Shown here in pieces: positions 53,008-63,363 of a stretch of DNA of 64,000 bases. The position numbers and the translations under genes were made by a program. Source of the stretch: Pseudogymnoascus destructans (Eukaryota; Ascomycota; Leotiomycetes; Thelebolales; Thelebolaceae); NCBI RefSeq assembly GCF_001641265.1, contig NW_020167547.1:62001-126000 (forward strand), read 5' to 3'. Within the stretch, counting starts at the first letter, position 1. Every line of letters begins with the position of its first letter. The notes below the pieces were generated by a model that worked only from the letters and a program-made list of their open reading frames with translations, was not told the origin of the DNA and made no database searches.

Positions 53008-54179
53008 TCACATGGCACCGTAAGCTTCGCCAGCCGCGAGCTCGACAACCTTATCATCATCGTCGAGGAGAGTGTCCTCATCCTCTGCAGCACCACCGCC
53101 AAGGGCAAGCTCAAGGTCGGGAGTCACCGTCGTCCTCGCCAGGGTAAGCCTCATTCAGGCTCGCTCTCAGTGGCAGTCGACAATGGTTGGGTTGTGAGGG
53201 TGCTACAAATATTAATAGAGGAACGGAAGAAAAGCAGAAGGTAATCGTACCAGGGCCTTAACCAGGTCGTTGCTATGGCGCAAGGTACGCTGAATGCCAT
53301 GCAGAGTGTCACAAATCTCAAGGAGCGCAAGTCCCTGGTTGATCTTGACGGGCTTAGAGTCAGCCCCGACGACGTGGCCGCGCCAAATCACATTCTTGCC
53401 CCGAGTAACCCAGGCGGTGTAGTTGGCCTGGCGCTCTTCGAGGATCTTTGAGCGGGCGCGAACGAGGCGGTTGCTCATCGGAGTGCGCTCCCAGGCGAAG
53501 AGGAACCGACCGTGCGCTCTCATAAGGCGATTAAAGCGGCGGATTGCAAACTTGGGAATATTGCCACACAGGTTAGGTGGGGCACAGGCAGGGGCGAAGC
53601 GGGGGCAGAGCAAATACCGGGAGACAGTGTCCATGTCCCTTAGAGCAATATTTGCAGCGGGTCATGACGTTAGGACGCGTGCAATCCAGATTCAGCTTCG
53701 CGGTATACACGCGTGCAATCCAGATTCAGCTTCGCGGTATACACGCGTTTGCTGCAACGCAGGCACATGGGGACGACCAGTTTCTCATGGGAACGGCGAA
53801 CAGACGCAAAGTCAGGAGCGGCGACGGGAGCGACAGCGGACTTGGCGCGGAGCTGTTGCGCAGGCGTGCCAACATTGAGGTGGGAACGACGAGCAGCAAC
53901 AGAAGGTGTCACAGGAAGGGCGAATGAGTCGACAGATCCCTCACGAGAGGCAGCCGCAGGGGAGGAATCAGGTCGCTGGCTGGCGACAACAGCCTCATCC
54001 TCTTCATCAGGAACAGGAGCCCTGGCATTGGACTCTTCGTCGTCAAGGCGTGGGGGGAATGCAGCCTTCGCGGCCTGACTGTGGGTGTTCTTCTTGGCCT
54101 TGGCCTTGGCCTTGCTCGCAGGCTTGGCCGGGCCAAGGAGACCAGCAGGGTCAACGACCGCCTTCTTGCGAGGAGGCAT
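53008..54179 (-). pseudogene. antisense accessory ORF of gypsy element Z (zinc-motif protein)
   Basis: Convergent with pol and pointing away from the 3' LTR. Starts 'MPPRKKAVVDPAGLLGPAKP', then a Lys/Ala-rich and an acidic Ser/Pro-rich region of about 130 residues, then 'VPMCLRCSKRVYTAKLNLDC' (CxxC plus C). A second motif CKYC-x5-HGHC is readable in another frame because of the 34-bp duplication at 53677-53744. A basic helical region follows ('RRFNRLMRAHGRFLFAWERT', 'RARSKILEERQANYTAWVTR'). A candidate intron (GTACGATTAC ... ATTTGTAG, about 53255-53202) precedes a highly acidic tail 'LLDDDDKVVELAAGEAYGAM' stop. Together this suggests a nucleic-acid-binding accessory protein. The function is unknown. 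Confidence 0.6.
53677..53744. repeat. perfect 34-bp tandem duplication in the antisense ORF
   Basis: Units 53677-53710 and 53711-53744 are identical. 34 is not a multiple of three, so the second copy breaks the reading frame between the two zinc motifs. Confidence 0.95.
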
Positions 54180-54510
54180 CCCGATGGCAGCGAGAGCAAG
54201 GTTGGTGGGGGTTGAACCTTCAAGATGATTAGTATCAGAAAGAAGAGTTCCGGAGCACACTCACAACGGAAGCAAGGCGACAGAGGAGCTCCTGGGAGGC
54301 GGAGTTGTTGAGGTTGTGAGGAAGAAAGGAAGAAGCAAAAGTGGGAGGAATTCACCCAAACAGCACAGCCACAACACGCGCAGGCGAGACTTGCCCGATT
54401 CCTCAGGCCGTAGCCGGTGCTGAAGCCACTCGGCAGTACCCATAACTTACAATACGGCCCGACCTCACATCTCGGGCTCAAAGGGGCTTGAGCCATAAGG
54501 GGGGGATAAT

Positions 54511-54725
54511 TGTCACGAGTAGCCTCACGTGCAGGACCTGTCACGTGCGCTATAGTGCCAAGGCGGAGGGTCTTCCCTCCGAACCCCGCACGAGAACATA
54601 TATAGTAGGAACGCGGCCCTTAATCGGAAGGGCAGCGTTCAGTCTTCGTATCAATAGAAAGCTTGACTACGTAACTATCTACAACGTGACTTCCCACTGC
54701 CCTGTTCAGCCAAGGCTCTCTTACA
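54511..54725 (+). repeat. 3' LTR of gypsy family Z
   Basis: 215 bp, TGTCACG to TTACA, matching the solo LTR at 39004-39325 minus its 101-bp insert. Contains ATATATAGTAG (54598-54608) as a possible TATA region. Confidence 0.9.
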
Positions 54726-55084
54726 CCCGCCTCATCTAGCGCGCGGGTCAGGAGCCCAAGCAGTAGCGCACGCTCAATGCGTAGGCTAGTGTGTCCCGTC
54801 TCCGCATCGATGAAGGGGAGGGCGCCGAGTTTAGCCCCGCTTCGAAGGGAAAAGATGCCTGTCTCCTTTGTCTCGAAGGCCACTTCCTTTGCAGCGGCTA
54901 GGAGGCCCAGAGAGGCAAGAACGCGCGAGACGGGGGGGGTGAGATTAATCGCGCCGCCGAGGGTAGAAGGGGATGCGCGCAGCTCGTAGATTGTAGGGAT
55001 GGTGGGGGAGTAGTGGTGGAGGAAGAGGGCGAGGAGGGCGCCGGAGAGGCCCAGGCCGATTATGGTTGCGTGTTGCGGAGGCAT
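54726..55084 (-). pseudogene. FAD-dependent monooxygenase, truncated by LTR Z
   Basis: The start gives 'MPPQHATIIGLGLSGALLAL' with the GxGxxG dinucleotide-binding loop, 'IYELRASPSTLGGAINL' with the ribose-binding Glu, and 'SLRIERALLLGLLTRALDEA', typical of salicylate-hydroxylase/zeaxanthin-epoxidase-like enzymes. After about 119 codons the frame passes into the LTR at 54725. The FAD- and substrate-binding C-terminal two-thirds is not found elsewhere in the window. Such enzymes hydroxylate aromatic rings in secondary metabolism. Whether it belonged with the 16-31 kb genes is speculative. Confidence 0.85.
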
Positions 55085-55707
55085 GTGTGGGTTATTAGAG
55101 TAATTCGCGGTGAGTTTAACGCGTGAACTGCGAGTCCCCGGGTCGCTAACAGTCGGCCAACCCTGGGCATATCATTCAGCCACGACCCGTTGTTAGAGAC
55201 GCATATGCAAACTTGGTAGGAGTTCCGCGGTGATACCGTCCCAGCCACGCGGCTGCTGATACCTCGCCGCTGCTGGATTGGCCCGTCTGTCACTCGACGT
55301 AGCTACTGGATCAAGCATTTTCGGCTAATAACAAGCGCTTTAAAGGGTCGATCACGATGACACCTTCGTGGCACCTTACTGTAGAGGATATGCGAGCTAA
55401 ACAGGTGGGTGGAGGGGATAATAGGTCTGTTACGACAGGGGTGCAGGTTGGGCGGAATGTGATATTCCTCAATGCGACAAAACCAGATTAAAAGGACGAG
55501 TCGAGATAGCGAGCTATAAAGTTAATATTACATCGGAAAATTGATATAACACAGTAATCCAAATACTTCAATTTCAGTATCAATTCGACTACGCATAGTC
55601 CTTTAGACTTTCAAGACATGAGCGAGTACCACTAAATATGGCACACAAGCTCCACAACGCCAACCAAAATCTATACTCAACCCTCATAGCGCCTCTATCC
55701 CAACCCC
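55085..55707. other. intergenic region, no gene
   Basis: Promoter side of the truncated monooxygenase and 3' side of the TRAPPC13-like gene. No repeats recognised. Confidence 0.5.
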
Positions 55708-56842
55708 TCACTGCTTCAACTTCAACCCCAGCCACCCCGTCGACAGCTCCCCCATATTCCCCATCGGTCCCCTCCAGCTAATATTCAACACGCCCATAAA
55801 CACCTTCCCCCCCTCCCCTATCTCATCCGGCTCTCCCACCTTCTCCACCACAAAGCAAACCTGCCGAACCCCACCCCGACCCACCACCGCCTTCCCTTTC
55901 TCCTCTTTCTCCCCCTTCTCCCCCTTCTCCCCCTTCTCCCCCTTCTCCCCCTTCTCCCCCTTCTCCCCCTTCTCCCCCTTCTCCCCCTTCTCCCCCTTCT
56001 CCCCCTTCTCCCCCTTCTCCCCATCCCACAAGGACTCCAAACTCCTCGCGCGGAACCAGCTCTTCGTATCAAGCCTCACGCCTTCCAACACTAGAGCCTC
56101 CTCACCCACATTCTCTAACTGCGCCTCGAGCGCCCAGCCACCATCCACAGTCCCGATCTTTGTGCGTACTACCAATGCGGGGCGCGCCACGAACTGGTAT
56201 AACTTCCTGAAGCTGCGGACGCGGCCGGAGGTCGATGTAGTCTCTGAGTAAGATACCGTAACGGCGAGGACGTGTGGTCCCTCCTCGCGGAGGTGACAGG
56301 TGATTATCCCTTGTAGACTTGCCGCGGGAGCGAGATGGGTAGGCGGCGGGGCAGACTGAGAGAGCGGGTCGGAGTCCGGCGAGGACGAGCTGGACGCCGA
56401 GGCGAAGGAGACGGGAAGGGAAGTATTGAGACTGGGTGTTTTCATCTCAGCTTCTATTTTTACGGAGTGCACGCGCGGTGAGTCGGTTGGGAGTTCATTG
56501 TTCGCGCAGAGGGTGCAGGAGAATGTCTCGCCGACGTAGGCGTTGCCGAAGGCGGGGGGGAGGATGAGGAGGGGCGAGAGGGCGAAGGGGAAGGAGGGCG
56601 CGGAGGGGTAGGTGAGGGAGGCGGCGCGGGGGATGGTTTGGGCGAGGGTGGATGTTGGGGAGGGGTGGGGGAGGGGGTATTGGATTGCGAGGGAGGGTCG
56701 GGTTAGACTGCGGGTGTGTTAGATGGGGATTGTCTGAGCGGGGATGGGGATGGGGTACGGACCGGAGGACTTTGAGGGAGACGGCATGGGGTTCCTTGGG
56801 CACTTCGGCGGTGCTCACGGACTGAGCGCGCTGGTGCGCCAT
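55708..56842 (-). CDS. TRAPPC13-like (DUF974) trafficking protein with a GEK repeat
   Basis: Two exons, 56842-56763 and 56707-55708, give 359 residues. 'MAHQRAQSVSTAEVPKEPHA' is followed by 'SLKVLRLTRPSLAIQYPLP' and the diagnostic region 'GNAYVGETFSCTLCANNELP' with 'VHSVKIEAEMKTPS'. C-terminal 'NISWRGPMGNMGELSTGWLG' also fits the family. TRAPPC13 proteins are subunits of a TRAPP complex acting in Golgi/endosome or autophagy membrane traffic. About a dozen GEK tripeptides in tandem interrupt the domain near residues 235-275, encoded by a 9-bp minisatellite, and are not expected for the family. The intron is 55 bp. It is head-to-head with the SET gene, 225 bp apart. Confidence 0.85.
55908..56023 (-). 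repeat. 9-bp coding minisatellite (GEK repeat)
   Basis: About 13 perfect copies of CTTCTCCCC (plus strand), in frame with the TRAPPC13-like gene. A multiple of three, so copy-number change keeps the frame. Confidence 0.95.
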
Positions 56843-57067
56843 GGTGTTCTGTCTCAGCTGTCAAAAGCCATTGGTTTCTGGGGATTGGGTCTACTTGGAA
56901 CCTGGTCGTAAGCGGAGGGAGCCGTCAGCGGTTCTGCCGTGATTCACCGCCTAAGTTCTAATCTTATCAGATGGGGTTGGGTTGAGGAAGGGAGGGATGG
57001 CCGCTCTTGGCAATGATGGAAAGAAAATCAACCTCCCAAGAATATAAAATTGGATGCGAACGCAACG

Positions 57068-57685
57068 ATGTCGATAGAAGAAGAGCAAGAGGAGAAGGCA
57101 GGGGAAGTGCAACTCGTACGAACAGAAGGCCTCTTACTTGTCCTAGACACCCCTAAAGGTACCCACACCCACCCACCACTCCACACACTGTGAAAATGAC
57201 AGAGAAACAGGCCGAGGCGTCTTCGCAGGCAAAGACATCCCAGGGGATACAATTTTAGAAGTCTGCCCAGTTCTAATACTGGACCCTCAGGAGAACGAAG
57301 AGCACGTTAGGAAGACAGATCTTTATAATTACACATAGTAAGCCTCGCCTCCACGTGTTTTAGTGGCCCGTCATGCCCTGACATATCACACAGTAACTGG
57401 CCACTTCCGGCAGCTGAGGGCTCCAAAGCCCCGGGAAAGACGCAGGCGGTGGTATTTGGGATTGGGAGCCTTTTTAACCATTCCCAAAGACGGCAGAATG
57501 TTGGCTGGATGCGCGATGTGAGCAAGAGCGTTGTGGTTTATAGGACGCTACAGGATGTGAGGAAAGGAGATGAGTTATGTATTTCATACGGTGACCGTCT
57601 AACGTTTGTGGATGCGGATGCCAAACAAGTGGATAGCGATGATGAGGATGATAATGCGGCGTTGGCAAGAATAGACTTGTTTTGA
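57068..57685 (+). CDS. small SET-domain methyltransferase-like protein
   Basis: Three exons, 57068-57158, 57211-57337, 57394-57685, give 169 residues. SET signatures in order: 'GRGVFAGKDIPGDTILEVCP' (SAM-binding GxG), 'FGIGSLFNHSQRRQNVGW' (NHS knot) and 'VRKGDELCISYGDRL' (the Tyr of the active site). An acidic tail 'DADAKQVDSDDEDDNAALA' follows. The protein is compact, with no pre- or post-SET cysteine clusters, as in non-histone or ribosomal-protein-type SET enzymes. The substrate is unknown. Confidence 0.85.
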
Positions 57686-58396
57686 TATACGGTGTGCTCT
57701 TTATATTGGTTAAGAAATGGATTCTAGAGCCCACGAGGATCATTTAGAGAACTGGCTTTGATTTGTCTTCAAGTCTCCCCCCTCCGGCTTGCTCTTAGGG
57801 TCGATGTTTGATACGCAGTCAGGAATATGAGTTACGCTGCAAAAAACCGACGAACATGGTCAAGTTAGCTCCATCGTAAATATGAAACCAGCCGAAATAG
57901 GATATTAAATCATGACCTTAGATTTATATGATAAAGCCACTTCTCGGGGTCGGAGCTGCTGGATTTGGCAGGGCGCGGTTGCTGCTTTACGCACCCTTTA
58001 CCTCCACACTAAACCCAAATGCACGTGATCGCAGATCGCATCACAGACACATGTCGGCGGGTTACCCTTCAAACGGGTTCCTGGTTCCTTGCTTTCTGCT
58101 TTCCGTTTCTCTCTTTCTGCTCGCCCCAAGGTACCACCCACTGGCCATCATGATCATGAGGGCCACTACACGATGGACCCCCAGGTCGCTCGGACTGGCC
58201 ACTTGTTTAAATACCTTGCTATCCCGTGGCCTCCATCGACGAGCACCACCTACCTCTTCCCAGAAGCTTGCCCTCTCGCGCCCTCGAACAGGTCAGCCTG
58301 ATACGTATTCGTCTCCTGAAGGCAGGCCCCCGCGACTCAGCATTCGGAGCTCTGCGTTCATCTCATCATCCCAGGTCTATCGCTGAGTCGCCCATC
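57686..58396. other. intergenic region
   Basis: No supported gene. Possible promoter of the DUF3435 gene. A 152-codon ORF (57928-58386) overlaps its start and has no motif. Confidence 0.5.
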
Positions 58397-60931
58397 ATGC
58401 CCACCAAAGGAATGGGCAACCGGCAACTGCCTACTCCGAAGCAGAACATGATAAGCTTCGTCACCAAATGGACAAGACAAGCTCAACAGCCAAAGAAGCC
58501 TAAGCGTACCGCCGAGGACTACCGGATTATGGGACGAGAGCTCAGCACCAAAGCTCAGAAACCCAAGGATGCCGAAGCCACGAAAGAGAATGTCCGAGGC
58601 ATATGGCGCAAGTGGTCCAAGTAAGTCGACAACGTCTCCTTCAAGGCTCCTATCACTTACTCGAGGTAAGGTTCTGCGCTTTTCAGGGGGTGGACGATGT
58701 GCGAAGAGCTATTCAACAATGCGATAATGCGACAACTATGTTGTTCCTGTGCTTCATCTGCGAGAATTATAAAGTTAAGGCGTTTAACTCTGTCCACCAG
58801 TACCTGCTGCAGTTCAAACAACTCTATAATCGCGTCAATGGGTGCCACATGGATACAAACGATGCAAAAGAGGTGTTCAAGGTATGCTCTTGTATTCTAT
58901 GTTATTTATGGAAGACATGGCACTGACATCACCGTCCTTGTAGTATCTAGATACGACCTTGGCAGACGAATTCAAACTTAGACGGACGATGAAGGCCAAG
59001 CCAGTGTTAGGAGCAGACGATATCCTTCTCCTCCTCACTCACCTCTGGGCTCGTGATACCTCCGTATTTCCGACTGAGGACCAACGGTTAACGACTGCAA
59101 CAATAATGCTCCTTTCTATCTATACTGGTTGTCGACCTGCCGAGCTGGTTGACGCCTTAAAGCGTGCAGGCGGAAAGACGACCTCTCGCAAGCGCCCACA
59201 TATAGAAGTCTGGGATGCCATTAATGACTTGGACGAAGATGAGTGTGCAGATGAGGGAGAGGGATTAGATTAGCCGAATTATCAAGGGCGAGCGCCATGG
59301 GATAATAAAAACGATTCTGAATATGATGATGATTACTTCGACCCTGACACTGTGGAACGGGAATATAAGAGTTTATGCTACGAGGACATCCGTCTCTGGA
59401 TTGTTCGGAACCCTACAGAGGAAGAACGAGACCTCCTAGGCATGGAGATCACTTTCTCCCATCACAAAGGTGCTGATAGGAAACCGAAACCGTATGTCCC
59501 TCCATAATGCCTCTCCCTTATCCCAACTAACTTCACGACTTTAGCACGACTTTCCTCTTTCATGAAGAAGCCCTTCCCATACTTTGCCCTATCAGCCATG
59601 TCTTGACTCACGCAATAAAGGATGATGCAATTGAGGTTGAAGGCTCGTCGCAGGCAGAGCCTTTCTTTACAAGTCATCTGCAGCACCCTACGAAAGCCGT
59701 ATTGATTCACTGGAGGCCAGAGATGCTTAAAACGCCTATATTTCGTCAGGCCGTACGCACGTGTGATATGTTCCGTACGTCGGAGTGGAAGGCTCTACGC
59801 TACTCGACCTATGCGTACTACCTTGATCGTCTCGGCTGGGCAGAAGTTAACGAGCTACTGTTTTCGTAGAGGCACAGGAAACGCTGTTGACAGTAAACTT
59901 CTCACTGATCATAGTTTGCTTCAACTAACGAGTTCGTAGGAGCTGCGACGACAGCAGTTCGCGACCAGATACTAAGATACAATCCCCAGACTGGCGTCTT
60001 TTGCGGATCATACAACAATGAGAAAGTCAGGTTTATCGTTCAGGATGCAGTGCTAGACCAGCCTACCGATTCTGGCTTTCTTCGGGCTTTCACGCACATG
60101 AGCCTCACTTGTGATCCCTGCCGGACGATGTTCGCGCTGGCCTCCCACCCAATCCAGAGCTGGTGCAGCTGAAGCTTGAGCAGCAAGAGCTTCGCTTGGA
60201 GCTTAAGCATTTATATGGACACGCATTTGTTCAGGGTTCAATTGGAACAGAAGCTGGTGAAGAATATCATCAATTAAGTCGACAGATTGCCACGGTAACT
60301 AAGACGTTTGAGCAAGAGCTCAAGAGGGAGTACCGCCGAGACTACTTCTATCGTATCCACAACGAAGAACTTGAGAAGATCCTTAAGAAGGTCACAGCCT
60401 TGGCACCGACATATGTTGAGCCTGTCGTCAAGCACCAGCTGCCGGAACGGGCCCAGCTTCAAGAAATCATGTGCGACCTTTCTAAGGATCTGATTGCACG
60501 TAATATCATCATACGACGGATTCATGCCATCAACACAATGGTCGCACTATCTCGTCGCCAAGAAGTTCAGTGTCATAAGTCGCAGCTGAGCAAATCGTCC
60601 TCGGGGTCTTCTCTTGGAGGGTCCCCCAAGGTGAAGGAAGAACCGCCTGTTCCCGAAACTTTTTTCTGTGAAGTGCAAGGAAACTCAGTGTATATTTTGT
60701 ATCGGTGACGATCGTCAGAGTTATGACAGGCGCATGCGCACATTTTCGAAACCCGACAAGATGAAGGACAATGTTGAGAGGCATTTAGAAAAGAGGACAC
60801 GCGGAAAGTATGAATGCTGCCATCCAATTTGCAAGGCCGAAAGGCTACTTCTCAACAGCATTATCCTTTTCAAGAATCATGTGGAGATGGTGCACGGAAT
60901 TAGACTTAGAGGCGAAAAAGAGGTATCTTGA
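58397..60931 (+). pseudogene. DUF3435-family tyrosine-recombinase-like gene, decayed
   Basis: Starts 'MPTKGMGNRQLPTPKQNMIS' and continues over introns through 'TIMLLSIYTGCRPAELVDAL' (first catalytic Arg), 'LLGMEITFSHHKGADRKPKP', 'TTFLFHEEALPILCPISHVL', 'YCFRRGTGNAVD' (second catalytic Arg box), 'NPQTGVFCGSYNNEKVRFIV' and a C-terminal coiled region. It ends in a Cys/His finger ('CIFCIGDDR', 'CCHPICKAE', 'FKNHVEMVH'). Breaks: TAG at 59271-59273, a frameshift near 59850 before 'YCFRRG', and another after 'SLTCDP' near 60115. DUF3435 proteins include the captain recombinases of Starship giant mobile elements and other Crypton-like enzymes. No element boundaries were seen here. Confidence 0.75.
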
Positions 60932-61439
60932 ATAACTGCTCCTTGTGGCATTGTTCGTTCCGAGAGACTCCGTAACCTTTGCCTTCTGTCTTCATTCAGC
61001 AAGTAATCGTCAGATCGAACTACCCGCTTCGCTCACATATTGTAGGTGTAAATCTAAAATACCCTTCTCGAGGAATACACTTAATGAAGCTCCTCCGTGT
61101 TAAATGAACATGATATTGTCATGATACGCAACAGATGAGGAAGCAATGAAACTGCCAGTGAAATGAGGTGTGGGCACGAAAGGACAAAATAAATATATAA
61201 ATAAAATGACAAAAACATACAACAGTGGGTATTCGCTGGTGGTCACCCACCCAATTACTAATCCACCGATCTCAAGGTTATGTATGGCAGAGCGGACGGG
61301 ATGCCCAGTTCCCTTGAGTATATGGTCGTATGTGATAATTACTTGCATATTGGGAGATATACAGTAGGAACTGTGATCTAGTAACTGGCAAAAAGCACAG
61401 AAGGCTGCCAATATTCTTAGCGGTCACCCTTCTTTCGTT
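60932..61439. other. intergenic / 3' region of the HeLo-like pseudogene
   Basis: AT-rich, no gene seen. Confidence 0.4.
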
Positions 61440-62779
61440 GTTCTCCAAAAAGCTGTGAATGTTTTCACTCGTACGAACCTGGCTTTTCTGTAGCCAATCT
61501 TCCTGGATCAAGGGGACGTCCAGTTCCATAACGTCCTTCAAATGGGGAGTTACTTTCTGTAGACTGATCAACATCCACCTCTGATGGGCTGCAACCAATC
61601 TTCTGTGAAAGCAGCTGAAGAGAAGTATCTGACATCTGTCCAAGCAATTGTCTCGATCTAGACCAATCGTCACGCGCTTCGCGGAGATCAGATCCCCAAA
61701 AGTTGCAACAATGATCTGATCACCATCGTCACCCATCAAGACATCTTCGAAAACATGTATTCGATCTGGAAGTGCTTTCTCAGCTGCTTCTGAGCAGATT
61801 TTCAAGCTTTGTTCAACTCAACCTTAATTCTTCTCTTATTGTTTCTTGCTCTATTGCCTGTTCGCCGGAGAGAGTATGACGTTGCGAAGAGCTGCTCATT
61901 AATCCTGTGGAGCTGTTCTCTGAGCTGACACGTGGTTTGAGCTAGGCCCAACTTGCAGTGGTTAAGAGTATTGTTCGTGGCTGCTTCTGCTTGTGTAAAT
62001 TTCTTAGACTCGGCCGCAGAGTCCTCATTGTATGCTGATGTCCCAGCAATGTTCACAAAAGCATTCTGTTGCACATCATCGATGTGTGCAGAAACTTAAA
62101 TGCAGATATCTAAACAGCTCTGTGCACTGTCTCGCTCTTCTTTGATTCGTTGTTGCTCCAAGTTATCCACATTGATCGCCTGAGCGCCTTGTGAACTGGC
62201 CTGTAGCTTCTCATCCAACTCTCGCAAGTGCTCTTTGAGATCAGAGGTGGTTTTTGCGATCATCGTATTATATTCATTTAGGAGAGAAATCGTGACATTA
62301 GTCGTTCTTCTACAAAAATGTGTTAGCTATAGCTGATAACAGGAACCAAGACTAGACCAAACTCACATGTTGGCATCACCAAGGGCAATAGCGATTGTGG
62401 ATTTATAGCCTCCTAGCATATTCTTAAATGCGTTAATATCACCAGCCATATAAGTTAGAGTAGTCCAGTCGCGAAGGCTCCTCCTCGTTCCATTGGAATG
62501 GTTCGTGCATTTTAGCACTATCGCTTCGAATTCTTGACAAGCCTGGTTACATCAAGTTAGAGGAAGTGTTAGCGATGTTAGGTCGACCTTTCCATTGCTG
62601 ATAGTAGCATGGAGAGACTGCAGAACCGCATTTAAGGCTTCGAGTTCTTCTTTCAAGCCTCGTATAGTTCTTTGACTGCTTTGAAAGCTTGAGATTAACT
62701 GATGCAACGACTGTGTTGATTTAGCTGCAAAGGTTACTAGCGCCAAAAGGCTAGCAGTAACGCTCAGTGGATCTGCCAT
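61440..62779 (-). pseudogene. HeLo-like N-terminal-domain protein with nonsense codons
   Basis: Starts 'MADPLSVTASLLALVTFAAK' with 'SFQSSQRTIRGLKEELEALN', the fungal N-terminal helical domain (HeLo-like, PF17111 type) found on STAND and cell-death-related proteins. TGA at 62552-62554 follows 'TLPLT', and the same frame goes on with 'CNQACQEFEAIVLKCTNHSN' and 'INAFKNMLGGYKSTIAIALG'. After an intron (about 62366-62310) come 'TTNVTISLLNEYNTMIAKTT', a TAA in 'LDICI-VSAHIDDVQQ', and, with a frame change near 61805, 'RIHVFEDVLMGDDGDQIIVA'. The TGA (from CGA) and TAA (from CAA) are C-to-T changes. Possible role: heterokaryon incompatibility or programmed cell death. Confidence 0.7.
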
Positions 62780-63363
62780 TGTAGACAGCTAATGATAGTA
62801 TACGGTAAGAGCGACCCTGCGGATATATACCTATGGCCATAACATGCCAACCAGGTGATGGGCACATCAGTTTCAGCGAGCGTGGCTGTGCTACATTTGC
62901 CAGCCGCACGCTATCACGGTGCGCCAGTTGCCTTCAACAATTAGATATTTACTATGTCTACGGGATTGGGGGATAATTGTCGACGATGAGGATGTCGAAG
63001 ATGAGGATGTCGAAGATGCAAGTGAACATATAGGTTAGGCATAGTTAAATATTTTCCATAGTTTTCAATATTCTATACACTCTATTTAAGCCTCAAATAT
63101 TCGAGCAGCAGCACATATCAAGACAAGAGAACATCTAGAAACGCGACGATTTATTAACTACCAACATATCAAACACTATAATATGCTATAGCCACATCGG
63201 GGCCTGGACCAAAAACAATACGAAAAAGCCACGCAGTATCCCAAACCTGCAACTAAACAATTGCAACAAAAAACCTAAAGCGTGAGCCATAAACCATATA
63301 CCCATTCCTCCTCATACAACCCTATCATACTCGATTCTTACACCTCGGGGTTCAAACATCCAT
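62780..63363. other. intergenic region
   Basis: Contains a duplicated GATGAGGATGTCGAA unit (15 bp, about 62986-63018). No gene seen. Probable promoter of the HeLo-like gene and 3' UTR of the reductase gene. Confidence 0.5.

Larger units (their letters stand above)
51689..54725 (+). mobile_element. Ty3/gypsy element (LTR family Z), 5' half missing, with antisense ORF
   Basis: Order on the plus strand: pol 3' half (integrase) ending near 52907, an oppositely oriented ORF (54179-53008), a polypurine tract AAGGGGGGGATAAT at 54497-54510, and the 3' LTR 54511-54725 (TGTCACG...TTACA). Gag, protease, RT and the 5' LTR are gone; the left edge abuts LTR W. The right edge lies inside a flavin monooxygenase gene. 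The same LTR exists as a solo copy at 39004-39325. Confidence 0.8.

Noticed and set aside
55818..56072. Gly/Arg and Gly/Glu repeat ORFs on the same strand
   Set aside because: Shifted-frame readings of the 9-bp minisatellite; only the GEK frame continues into the family domain.
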